Assembly: GCA_039831705.1 (NCBI GenBank)
Contig: JBDOMT010000366.1
Span: 1 to 42,484, forward strand
Direction of reading: 5' to 3'
DNA length: 42,484 nucleotides
Source of the DNA: JAJRWS01 sp039831705
GTDB lineage: Bacteria; Planctomycetota; Planctomycetia; Pirellulales; Lacipirellulaceae
Shown here: positions 33,771 to 40,330 of the stretch, one piece after another
How the letters are laid out: each line of letters begins with the position of its first letter
Numbering within the stretch: position 1 is the stretch's first letter
Position numbers and translations under genes: made by a program
Notes under the pieces: model-generated
The model's database searches: none
The model's input: the letters and a program-made list of their open reading frames with translations, nothing else
What the model was told of the DNA's origin: nothing

Positions 33771-33884
33771 CGAATCGTACGAATGAAGTGTGTACGGGGT
33801 CAAGATCGCTGGCGTTATGGAGCAGGAGATCTGCAAAGTCGGTATTACAAAAATCGACGGAGAGAATATCAAGAACTAAGGATT

Positions 33885-33960
33885 ACCACGGAGACACGGA
33901 GAACACGGAGAAGCTTAAATAATGGTCCTTTTCTCCGTGCCCTCCGTGGCTCCGTGGTTC
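33885..33960. repeat. Intergenic palindrome, CACGGAG family
   Basis: ACCACGGAGACACGGAGAAC with ACGGAGAAG (33885-33913) pairs with CTTTTCTCCGTGCCCTCCGT and GGCTCCGTGGTTC (33928-33960). CACGGAG/CACAGAG palindromes are frequent intergenic repeats in planctomycetes and other environmental bacteria (recalled, not searched). Confidence 0.7.
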
Positions 33961-33982
33961 AATTCATCAGCATTTTTTTGGC

Positions 33983-34160
33983 TTGCCTGCATATTTCATC
34001 CGATTCGTCGCGAGGTGGCTTAAGTCCTTTTGTGGCAAGGCATGTGAGGTTGGCGACCGCAGGCGTGTTTTTTACACGTTGAGGATCGCCGGGCGAAACA
34101 TAACGCAGCCACGGAAGGACTTGGGCCGCCGCAGCAGAAACGGGTGAAATATGCGGGCTA
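33983..34160 (-). mobile_element. MITE-like element, family A, copy 3 (178 bp, reverse, internally deleted)
   Basis: TTGCCTGCATATTTCATCCG to GTGAAATATGCGGGCTA (ending 34160). The interior matches copy 2, but the GGCGACCACAGCTGCGCCGC segment is missing, leaving TTGAGGATCGCCGGGCGAAACA. The deletion falls on one side of the central hairpin. It lies between the AsmA-like gene and the end of tilS. Confidence 0.75.
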
Positions 34161-34219
34161 GGTGTGACTTTGCAGTTTGCTGGTGTTATGGAGAATAGAT
34201 TTCGATTGCGGCCAACGCT

Positions 34220-34284
34220 AGCACGACGCGCTAGCGAGTGGGTCAGCGGCAGTCGTGCCGACTCACTCGCTGGCGCGTCGTGCT
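34220..34284. repeat. Intergenic palindrome, AGYGAGTGAGT family, copy 2
   Basis: AGCACGACGCGCTAGCGAGT plus GGGTC (34220-34244) and GACTCACTCGCTGGCGCGTC plus GTGCT (34260-34284) are 25-bp arms with two mismatches and a 15-bp loop. Sequences of this kind are familiar from Rhodopirellula genomes (recalled). It lies about 70 bp beyond the tilS stop and can form a strong RNA hairpin there. Confidence 0.75.
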
Positions 34285-34356
34285 TGTATATTAGAAGTCC
34301 TGCCACCTGCAAATGATTCATAGCGATGTCGGAACAGGGCTGTCGTTCGTTTCAAC

Positions 34357-35397
34357 CTACAGAAATGCTAGCACCAATTGGCCATCTGAAACGGTGGCTT
34401 GAATTTTTCCTGGCAGATTGAGGGCTGCCGATGTTTCATCGGATTGGGCGAGTTGGGCCAGTTGCTGCCATTTCTGGTGTGTCATAGCTTGCTCAGGTAG
34501 CTGAGCCTGTCGCCAAGCCAGCCGAATTGCTTCACACACAAGTAACTCGGATTGCATTTCCAGGGGTGCCGTGTGCAATCTTGATACAACTCCATGGCTG
34601 CCAAGCTGTGCACCTGTCGGTTGGAGGGTGATCTCTAAGTCGCAGAGAGCCAGCAATTTTTCCGCCTCAGTTTCGATGAACTGCCCGGCGACAGCGGCTT
34701 GCTCGGACAGGTGCAGCAAGGCCTCATCAATTCGTACATTGTATTCTGAACGTAAATGTGGCAGCAAATCGAGACGAATACGATTGCGTTTGAATTGTGT
34801 GTCCGTGTTTGTCTGGTCTTCTCGGAAAGGTTGTTTGAGTGAATTCAGATAACTTACCAGGTCTTTACGCCAGCAGCCCAATAAGGGCCTTACCAGGGTG
34901 ATCGAAGGACTCAAAGGACGGTACTTGCGAATGCCCACCAAGCCGCGTAAACCCGAACCACGCAATAAGCGAAACAGGACCGTCTCAGCCTGATCATTGG
35001 CATTGTGCCCCGTGACCACGTAACGGGCGCCGGTTTGTTCAGCAACTAGGGTCAATTGTTGATATCGTTGATCTCGCGCTGCTGCTTCCAACCCGTCTCC
35101 CTGGCTAGCCGCCAGACTGCGTACGTCGCTCTGACAAACGGTCAGCGGAATCCCCAGTAAATCACATTGATGTGCCAACCACTGGGCATCGGCGGTCGAA
35201 TCGGAGCCACGTAGGCCATGATCAATATGCACTACACGCAACTGGCCCATTCCACCAAATTCGCCTTTTATGGTAAGCATGGCTCGAAGCAGGGCCATGC
35301 TATCGGTACCACCAGAGACCCCAATGACCATGTGCACATCGCGCCACCGGGCCACAGGCCAAGCGTGTCGGAGTGAGTGGATTACAGGACTATCCAA
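34357..35397 (-). CDS. tilS: tRNA(Ile)-lysidine synthase
   Basis: ATP-dependent enzyme that converts the wobble cytidine of tRNA-Ile(CAU) to lysidine, so that AUA is read as Ile; essential in most bacteria. 346 aa. PP-loop ATP site SGGTDSMALL (about residues 29-38), VVHIDHGLRG (about 55), TGHNANDQAETVLFRLLRG (about 129) and RNRIRLDLLPHL (about 207), all typical. It starts with TTG (35397), supported by AGGGA 8 nt upstream; no ATG lies before the PP-loop in a sensible position. MITE-like copies flank it in opposite orientations (33983-34160 and 35465-35683). Confidence 0.93.
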   Translation of the reverse strand: MDSPVIHSLRHAWPVARWRDVHMVIGVSGGTDSMALLRAMLTIKGEFGGMGQLRVVHIDHGLRGSDSTADAQWLAHQCDLLGIPLTVCQSDVRSLAASQGDGLEAAARDQRYQQLTLVAEQTGARYVVTGHNANDQAETVLFRLLRGSGLRGLVGIRKYRPLSPSITLVRPLLGCWRKDLVSYLNSLKQPFREDQTNTDTQFKRNRIRLDLLPHLRSEYNVRIDEALLHLSEQAAVAGQFIETEAEKLLALCDLEITLQPTGAQLGSHGVVSRLHTAPLEMQSELLVCEAIRLAWRQAQLPEQAMTHQKWQQLAQLAQSDETSAALNLPGKIQATVSDGQLVLAFL

Positions 35398-35464
35398 GAG
35401 ACTGGTTCCCTGCCACAGTGGCGTGGTTGATCGTTACAGTTTACGCAATTTTACCAAATGGAGC

Positions 35465-35683
35465 TAACCCGCATATTTACCCCGTTTCTGCTGCGGCGTC
35501 CCAAGTCCTTCCGTGGCCGCGTTATGTTTCGGTCCCGGGCACCGCGGCGCAGCTGTGGTCGCCTCAACGTGTAAAAAACACGCCTGCGGTCACGAACCTC
35601 ACATGCCTTGCCACCAAAGGACTTAACCATTTCCTCGGTTGGCTACGGGGCCTCGCGACGAAACGGATGAAATATCCGGGCTA
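35465..35683 (+). mobile_element. MITE-like element, family A, copy 4 (219 bp)
   Basis: It runs from TAACCCGCATATTTACCCCG to CGGATGAAATATCCGGGCTA and has exactly the same length as copy 1, with about 95% identity by eye. It contains the full CACCGCGGCGCAGCTGTGG block, the CGTGTAAAAAACACG hairpin and the CCATTTCCTCGGTTGGCTAC segment lost in copies 2 and 3. It lies 68 bp upstream of the tilS start, so it may contain or displace its promoter. Confidence 0.82.
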
Positions 35684-36258
35684 AATGAGGGCCACACCGG
35701 CGATCCCTTTGAGGCCCGTTGCAAATTCAGCCAATTTTGTTACCATTGGGCCTTTAACAATAACAACGTGTCCCGAATCCCGGTAGCCTGTCTGACGGGC
35801 AGATATCTGTTACGTAGAACAGGTGACCCGTGGTGCCATAAAAGTTTGCGGTTGGGGAACGATCAGGCCATATATTTTGTTCCCTTGCTGCCATAAGTCT
35901 CACCACAGGTTGGCCCCAGCAGCCTACACATTTCTCTCTTGAAAGTCTTGCAATCCCTAAACCGAATCGATTCTCAGTATCTGTCATATCAATGGAGCCG
36001 TCATGGGCAGTGGGCCCGTCATGGAAAAGGTCCATCGTGATGTAGAGTGAATGGGTGAAGGAAGAATGGTTCAGGGAGGCAGATTGATCGGAGGAAGAGG
36101 TTCATAGAAACGGAGACCACTGGACGGTTTGCTCCAGTGGGGTTTTAGTTCCGTGATATTGGCCTCAGTTCGCGACGCGGTAAGCCCTTGGAGGTGTTTC
36201 AGATCGTGCGGTCCGCCGCAGTTGAAGCACTCCTATAATCCGTGGAAGGACTCTGACC
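35684..36258. other. Intergenic region upstream of rny; no gene seen apart from a hairpin
   Basis: Minus- and plus-strand ORFs here have no recognisable product. The only clear structure is the hairpin at 36117-36146. The ribosome binding site for rny (AAGGA) is at 36245-36249. Confidence 0.45.
36117..36146 (+). terminator. Terminator-like or attenuator-like hairpin upstream of rny
   Basis: CCACTGGA (36117-36124) and TCCAGTGG (36133-36140) form a perfect 8-bp stem with an 8-nt loop, followed by GGTTTT. It lies 119 bp before the rny GTG on the same strand with no gene before it on that strand, so it would act in the rny leader (attenuation) or end a small transcript. The U-run is short. Confidence 0.45.
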
Positions 36259-37938
36259 GTGTTTTCCTATCTAACCTCATGGGCCTATCTTACTTCCGGG
36301 GCAGGTTTGCATAATCTGCAGGACTCCTTGTCTCCTCCCAGTTCATCTCTGGGGCCCCAGTTTTTCGAGCTTATTCTGTTGGCCGAAATGGAATCCTTAA
36401 CCCCGTACCTGATTACAGCGATTGCCGCTGGTATGGGCATGGGGCTAGTCAAACTGATTGATTATCTCAGGCGCCGCGACGCGGACAAGGAAGCGGCAGC
36501 TATCATCGAACGGGCTGAAGTGGAAGCAACCTCGCGGCGTAAAGAGGTCGTCGTGGAAGCTAAGGAACTTGCACTCAAGGAAAAGGCAGGACTGGACGAG
36601 GCCAACTCCGTAATTCGTGAAAAATTACACCAGCGAGAACGTCAACTCGACAAGGGGGAAGATGCTCTGCAGCAGCGTAGTGACCAGTTGCAAAAACAAG
36701 AAAAAATGGTTGAAAATAACCAACGCCGTTTGGCGGAAAAAATGGAAGACGCGAAACGTCATCGGCAGGAACTGGACGATCTGTTGGACCTGGAACGTCA
36801 AACCATGCATCAGTTGAGCGGGTTAAGTCCCAAGGAAGCAGAGACCCGTTTGCTGGAACGGTTAGAGAAGGAACTAGTCCGTGAGCAGGGTGCTCTGGTG
36901 ATGCGTTATGAAAAGACTGCTGTTGAGAAATGTGATGCCAAGGCCAAGGAGATGTTGATCACCTCACTGCAGCGATTTGCCGCCGCACATACGGCTGAAT
37001 CAACTACCAGTACGGTCGATATCCCCAATGACGAAATGAAGGGCCGCATAATTGGCCGCGAAGGGCGAAATATTCGCGCCTTGGAAAAGGCAACCGGAGT
37101 TGATGTAATCATCGACGATACCCCAGGGGTCGTAATTGTCAGTGCGTTTGATCCAGTGCGCCGAGAGATTGCCAGTGTTGCCCTGGGGAAATTGATATCA
37201 GATGGGCGCATCCATCCATCACGGATTGAAGAGCTCGTGACTGAAACGCAGAAGGAAATTGACAAGAAAATACGCCACTATGGCGAAGAAGCAATGCAGG
37301 AAGCTCAGGTATTTGGATTGCATGATCGTGTGGTTGAGTTATTGGGCCGGCTCTACTACCGAACCAGCTACAGTCAAAATGTCTTACGACATTCGATCGA
37401 AGTATCATTCATAGCCAGTATGCTGGCGGAAGAGATGGGCATGGATGCAGAACTGGCTCGTCGAGCGGGCTTGTTGCACGACATCGGTAAAGCGGCCGAT
37501 CACGACATGGAAGGGGGCCATCCCAAGATCGGTGCGGATTTGCTCAAACGGTTTGGCGAATGTCCGGAAGTGGTCCATGCGGCGTTTGGACATCACGACG
37601 ACATTCGCCCCGACATGCCCTATACGGTGCTTACTGCTGCCGGCGATGCATGTAGTGCATCGCGTCCAGGAGCACGCCGTGAAACGCTTGACCGTTATAT
37701 CAAACGGATGCAGGAACTGGAGTCGATTGCCAACGGTTTCGATGGTGTGCGGCAGGCATTTGCGATCCAAGCCGGTCGGGAAGTGCGCGTGATTGCCAGT
37801 GCCAGGGACACGACCGATGAGTCGTCTGCAATAATTTGTCGTGACATTGCCAAGGCATTTGAGGAGCAGTTGACCTATCCGGGCGAAATCAAGGTCACTC
37901 TGATTCGTGAAACTCGTATTGTCGAAACAGCGCATTAA
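36259..37938 (+). CDS. rny: Ribonuclease Y
   Basis: Membrane-anchored endoribonuclease that starts mRNA decay. As drawn 559 aa: an N-terminal extension and membrane segment (LITAIAAGMGMGLVKLI), a long coiled coil (about residues 75-235), a KH RNA-binding domain (MKGRIIGREGRNIRALEKATG, about 258-280) and an HD domain (GLLHDIGKAADHD, about 411-423). GTG 36259 has AAGGA 9 nt upstream. ATG 36388 (MESLTPYL) would give a more typical RNase Y N-terminus but has no ribosome binding site, so the 43-residue extension remains open. A YmdB-like gene follows at once, as in Bacillus. Confidence 0.93.
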   Translation: MFSYLTSWAYLTSGAGLHNLQDSLSPPSSSLGPQFFELILLAEMESLTPYLITAIAAGMGMGLVKLIDYLRRRDADKEAAAIIERAEVEATSRRKEVVVEAKELALKEKAGLDEANSVIREKLHQRERQLDKGEDALQQRSDQLQKQEKMVENNQRRLAEKMEDAKRHRQELDDLLDLERQTMHQLSGLSPKEAETRLLERLEKELVREQGALVMRYEKTAVEKCDAKAKEMLITSLQRFAAAHTAESTTSTVDIPNDEMKGRIIGREGRNIRALEKATGVDVIIDDTPGVVIVSAFDPVRREIASVALGKLISDGRIHPSRIEELVTETQKEIDKKIRHYGEEAMQEAQVFGLHDRVVELLGRLYYRTSYSQNVLRHSIEVSFIASMLAEEMGMDAELARRAGLLHDIGKAADHDMEGGHPKIGADLLKRFGECPEVVHAAFGHHDDIRPDMPYTVLTAAGDACSASRPGARRETLDRYIKRMQELESIANGFDGVRQAFAIQAGREVRVIASARDTTDESSAIICRDIAKAFEEQLTYPGEIKVTLIRETRIVETAH

Positions 37939-37940
37939 TG

Positions 37941-37982
37941 TGTTGAGTGTTGAGTGTTGAGTGTTGAGTGTTGAGTGTTGAG
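37941..37982. repeat. 6 x 7-bp tandem repeat (TGTTGAG) between rny and ymdB
   Basis: Six exact TGTTGAG units start 3 bp after the rny stop and end 26 bp before the next ATG. They make up most of the 69-bp operon spacer, where the ribosome binding site of the next gene would otherwise sit. Confidence 0.95.
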
Positions 37983-38007
37983 TGTAATAAGTTTTTGCCC
38001 ACGGCCA

Positions 38008-38796
38008 ATGACTATGAAAATTCTTTTTATTGGCGATATTGTGGGCCATCCGGGACGCGATATTGTGTCGGATGCCTTGCCAGGGTTGATCACGGAACGC
38101 AATCTTGATTTGGTCATTGCCAATGCAGAGAATGCGGCAGGCGGTTCGGGGCTCACTGCGGGAATCTACCAGGCACTGATGCGTGCGGGCGTTGATGCGA
38201 TCACACTGGGGGACCATGTTTATCGTCGCAAGGAAATTTATCCCACACTAAAGCAAGAAACAAACATTGTACGTCCAGCCAATCTCCCCGAAGAAGCCGT
38301 GGGCAAACGTTGGGTGGTAGTTCAAGCACGTGATGGTACCCAGGTTGCTTTTTTCTGCTTGTTGGGTCAGTTGTTTATGAAGCCGATCGATTGTCCCTGG
38401 CACGCAGCCGATCAGGTTCTCGCTGAAATACCAGACGACATCATTGTTCGATTTGTCGATTTTCACGCCGAAGCAACCAGCGAAGCCCAGTTGATGGGAC
38501 GCTATCTGAGTGGACGAGTGGCCGCCGTGCTAGGTACGCACACGCATGTACCCACAGCCGATGAGTGCGTATTGCCTGAAGGAACTGCATTTCAATGTGA
38601 TGTGGGCATGACCGGTCCCTACGAGAGCATCATCGGTCGGCGCATTGATCGAGTGATGAAAACGCGCTTGACAGCCCATCCTACGCGATTCGAAGTCGCA
38701 TCGATGGATGTGCGGATGTGCGGTTCTATCGTTGACATCGATCCCGACACAGGTAAAGCGCTGGCCATTGAACGGATTTGCGTGAAAAAAGAGTAG
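38008..38796 (+). CDS. YmdB-like metallophosphoesterase (TIGR00282 family)
   Basis: 262 aa. Metal-binding motifs typical of the family are visible: FIGDIVGHPGRD (about residues 7-18), ANAENAAGGSG (about 38-48), TLGDHVY (about 65), DFHAEATSE (about 151) and LGTHTHVPTAD (about 174). Where the family usually has GNH it reads GDH. Bacillus YmdB hydrolyses 2',3'-cAMP and related phosphodiesters and affects biofilm and RNA turnover; a like role here is inference. It is 69 bp after rny, the same pairing as in Bacillus. ATG 38008 or 38014 is likely; the ORF extends upstream into repeat sequence. Confidence 0.88.
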   Translation: MTMKILFIGDIVGHPGRDIVSDALPGLITERNLDLVIANAENAAGGSGLTAGIYQALMRAGVDAITLGDHVYRRKEIYPTLKQETNIVRPANLPEEAVGKRWVVVQARDGTQVAFFCLLGQLFMKPIDCPWHAADQVLAEIPDDIIVRFVDFHAEATSEAQLMGRYLSGRVAAVLGTHTHVPTADECVLPEGTAFQCDVGMTGPYESIIGRRIDRVMKTRLTAHPTRFEVASMDVRMCGSIVDIDPDTGKALAIERICVKKE

Positions 38797-38801
38797 CCTG
38801 C

Positions 38802-39024
38802 TAGCAGTCTGTTGATAAGTGCTTTGTAGGCGAGAGCGCGGCCAGATACGTCAACCTTGTATTCCAGGTAAACACGGGAAGCGGAAATGCAGGCATATTG
38901 TCTAACCGCCTGGCATATTGTCTAACCGCCTGGCATATTGTCTAACCGCCTGAGTTTCCGCGACGCAGAGTTGGCGAATCTGGACTGATCGTAGCCCGAA
39001 TGACTTTTTCAACGAGCTGCTGAC
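38802..39024. repeat. Short element with imperfect terminal inverted repeats
   Basis: TAGCAGTCTGTTGATAAGTG near 38802 is partly complementary to GACTTTTTCAACGAGCTGCT near 39003-39022. GTTGAAAAAGTC-type ends are common borders of small repeats (recalled). The interior carries the 3 x 20-bp tandem array. No ORF is supported in 38797-39130. Confidence 0.45.
38892..38951. repeat. 3 x 20-bp perfect tandem repeat
   Basis: The unit GGCATATTGTCTAACCGCCT occurs three times without spacer (38892-38911, 38912-38931, 38932-38951), all identical. The perfection suggests recent expansion. It is not CRISPR, because there are no spacers. Confidence 0.95.
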
Positions 39025-39130
39025 AGTGAGGGAAATCTGTCTTGCTGGTTCCAAAGGCTTTAGTTACTGTCTGCGCCTCAAGTCGATGGCACCTTCTGCC
39101 CCTATTGTGATTTTCAAAGGATCAATGAGT

Positions 39131-39796
39131 ATGGACCGCTCTGATAAAAATTCCTTCCGGACCTTCATTACATTATCACTGACCTTGGGGGTCATTAGCT
39201 GCACCGGTTGCCTGCATTCGATGCTTGCCACGGGAATTTACATTTGGCAGGGAGGCAATGTGGTACCTGCAGAGTGCGATAGTTTGGAAGATCAACGGGT
39301 GGTGGTTGTTTGCCGCCCCCCTTCATCCTACGAATATAGTCATGCGGGTGCAGCTCGCAGCATCGGCAAACGGGTTAGTGCTCTGCTGGAAATGAACGTT
39401 CCCGGTATTGATGTGGTCAGTCCGCGTGAAGTGGACAATTGGATTGACGAACAAGATTGGGATAACTACAAGGATCTGGGCCGTGCGGTCAAAGCAACTC
39501 GTGTGGTCTATATCGAACTGGACCATTTCAGTTTACGCAAAGGGAAAACACTCTACCAAGGCGATGTAGATATCAATCTTGATGTCTATGACATGGAAGA
39601 CCGGGGTCGTCTGGTTTGGAATCGTCAAGTAGGACAACTATTGTTCCCGAAAAACAGCGGTATTCCATCACAAGACAAATCGGTACAGGTGTTCCAGAAA
39701 CAATTCGTCAACGTGGTTGCCGAGCACATTGCACATCACTTCTACAAGCATAACCCGGACGCATCCTTCGCCATGGATGCGATCGCCAATCAATAG
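39131..39796 (+). CDS. Predicted lipoprotein of unknown function
   Basis: 221 aa. Signal sequence with hydrophobic TFITLSLTLGVIS and lipobox SCTGC predict a lipid-anchored protein. The mature domain has alternating beta strands and helices (RVVVVCRPPSSYEY, VDNWIDEQDWDNYKDLG, ATRVVYIELDHFSLRKGKT, LYQGDVDINLDVYDM) and resembles recurrent planctomycete lipoproteins. A conserved GxxxxPxECxxLE near the start of the mature part is noted. ATG 39131 is chosen for its 9-nt spacing from AAGGA; ATG 39125 is 3 nt away. Convergent with the 91-aa membrane-protein gene (29 bp). Function unknown; a role in cell-envelope transport is only suggested by resemblance. Confidence 0.75.
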   Translation: MDRSDKNSFRTFITLSLTLGVISCTGCLHSMLATGIYIWQGGNVVPAECDSLEDQRVVVVCRPPSSYEYSHAGAARSIGKRVSALLEMNVPGIDVVSPREVDNWIDEQDWDNYKDLGRAVKATRVVYIELDHFSLRKGKTLYQGDVDINLDVYDMEDRGRLVWNRQVGQLLFPKNSGIPSQDKSVQVFQKQFVNVVAEHIAHHFYKHNPDASFAMDAIANQ

Positions 39797-39825
39797 GCTA
39801 CTTCTGCCTCTGGACTACTCACAAG

Positions 39826-40101
39826 CTACTCTGTTTCTTCTTGTGGCATGAATTCGTTGAGGTCTTCCTCTACGGGGCCTGGGGAACTGTCGAGCGATTG
39901 AATCGCCAAGATGACTACCATGCCTACCAGGGTGACTAACCAAAGCCCTCCGGCAGTCGTGATGATATGGCTCACGACGACAGTCGCCGCTTTATCTCCC
40001 ATCGCAGTCAGCAGGCTTTCTACCCACATCAGTACGGCTTGGAGTAGGGGTAAGCCGAGTACCAGAAAAAGCAGTACTTTGGTCGCATTGCGGAGAGTCA
40101 T
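39826..40101 (-). CDS. Small two-helix membrane protein
   Basis: 91 aa. Two hydrophobic segments (VLLFLVLGLPLLQAVLMWV, about residues 8-26, and LWLVTLVGMVVILAI, about 53-67) are followed by an acidic tail (SSPGPVEEDLNEFMPQEETE). AAGGA lies 9 nt before the ATG. It has no recognised family. Divergently oriented to the frameshifted hydrolase-like gene. Confidence 0.7.
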   Translation of the reverse strand: MTLRNATKVLLFLVLGLPLLQAVLMWVESLLTAMGDKAATVVVSHIITTAGGLWLVTLVGMVVILAIQSLDSSPGPVEEDLNEFMPQEETE

Positions 40102-40252
40102 TCTTGTTCGTCCTTAGAGTTTGCGTAATCCATAAAACTTACGCGGTTGGCATATTCTTCCCCGTCCAATCGGTTATTGTCAAGATGATTTATTCTTTGC
40201 ACACCAGGAGGACATAAATGACGCACTTTTAAGAGAGAATGTTCAATCAATG

Positions 40253-40305
40253 AACAGGATTGGGTCGGATGATCCTGTCTATCCTGTTAATCCGGTCTAA
40301 ATAAT
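40253..40305. repeat. Intergenic ACAGGAT-family repeat, partial
   Basis: AACAGGATTGGGTCGGATGA followed by ATCCTGTCTATCCTGTTAAT and CCGGTCTAAAT has ACAGGAT/ATCCTGT arms. It is related to 15345-15449 and 17570-17601. It is next to the start of the last gene. Confidence 0.5.
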
Positions 40306-40330
40306 ACCACTCGATACTCTGGACTTTTAC

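Noticed and set aside
33651..33872. 73-aa His/Thr-rich minus-strand ORF
   Set aside because: It is a translation of the GTGTGAT minisatellite overlapping the AsmA-like start in another frame.
35754..36035. 93-aa minus-strand ORF upstream of rny
   Set aside because: No recognisable domain, no good ribosome binding site, and the composition looks non-coding.
38892..38951. Short CRISPR-like direct repeats
   Set aside because: Three 20-bp units are contiguous with no spacers, and no cas genes are near.
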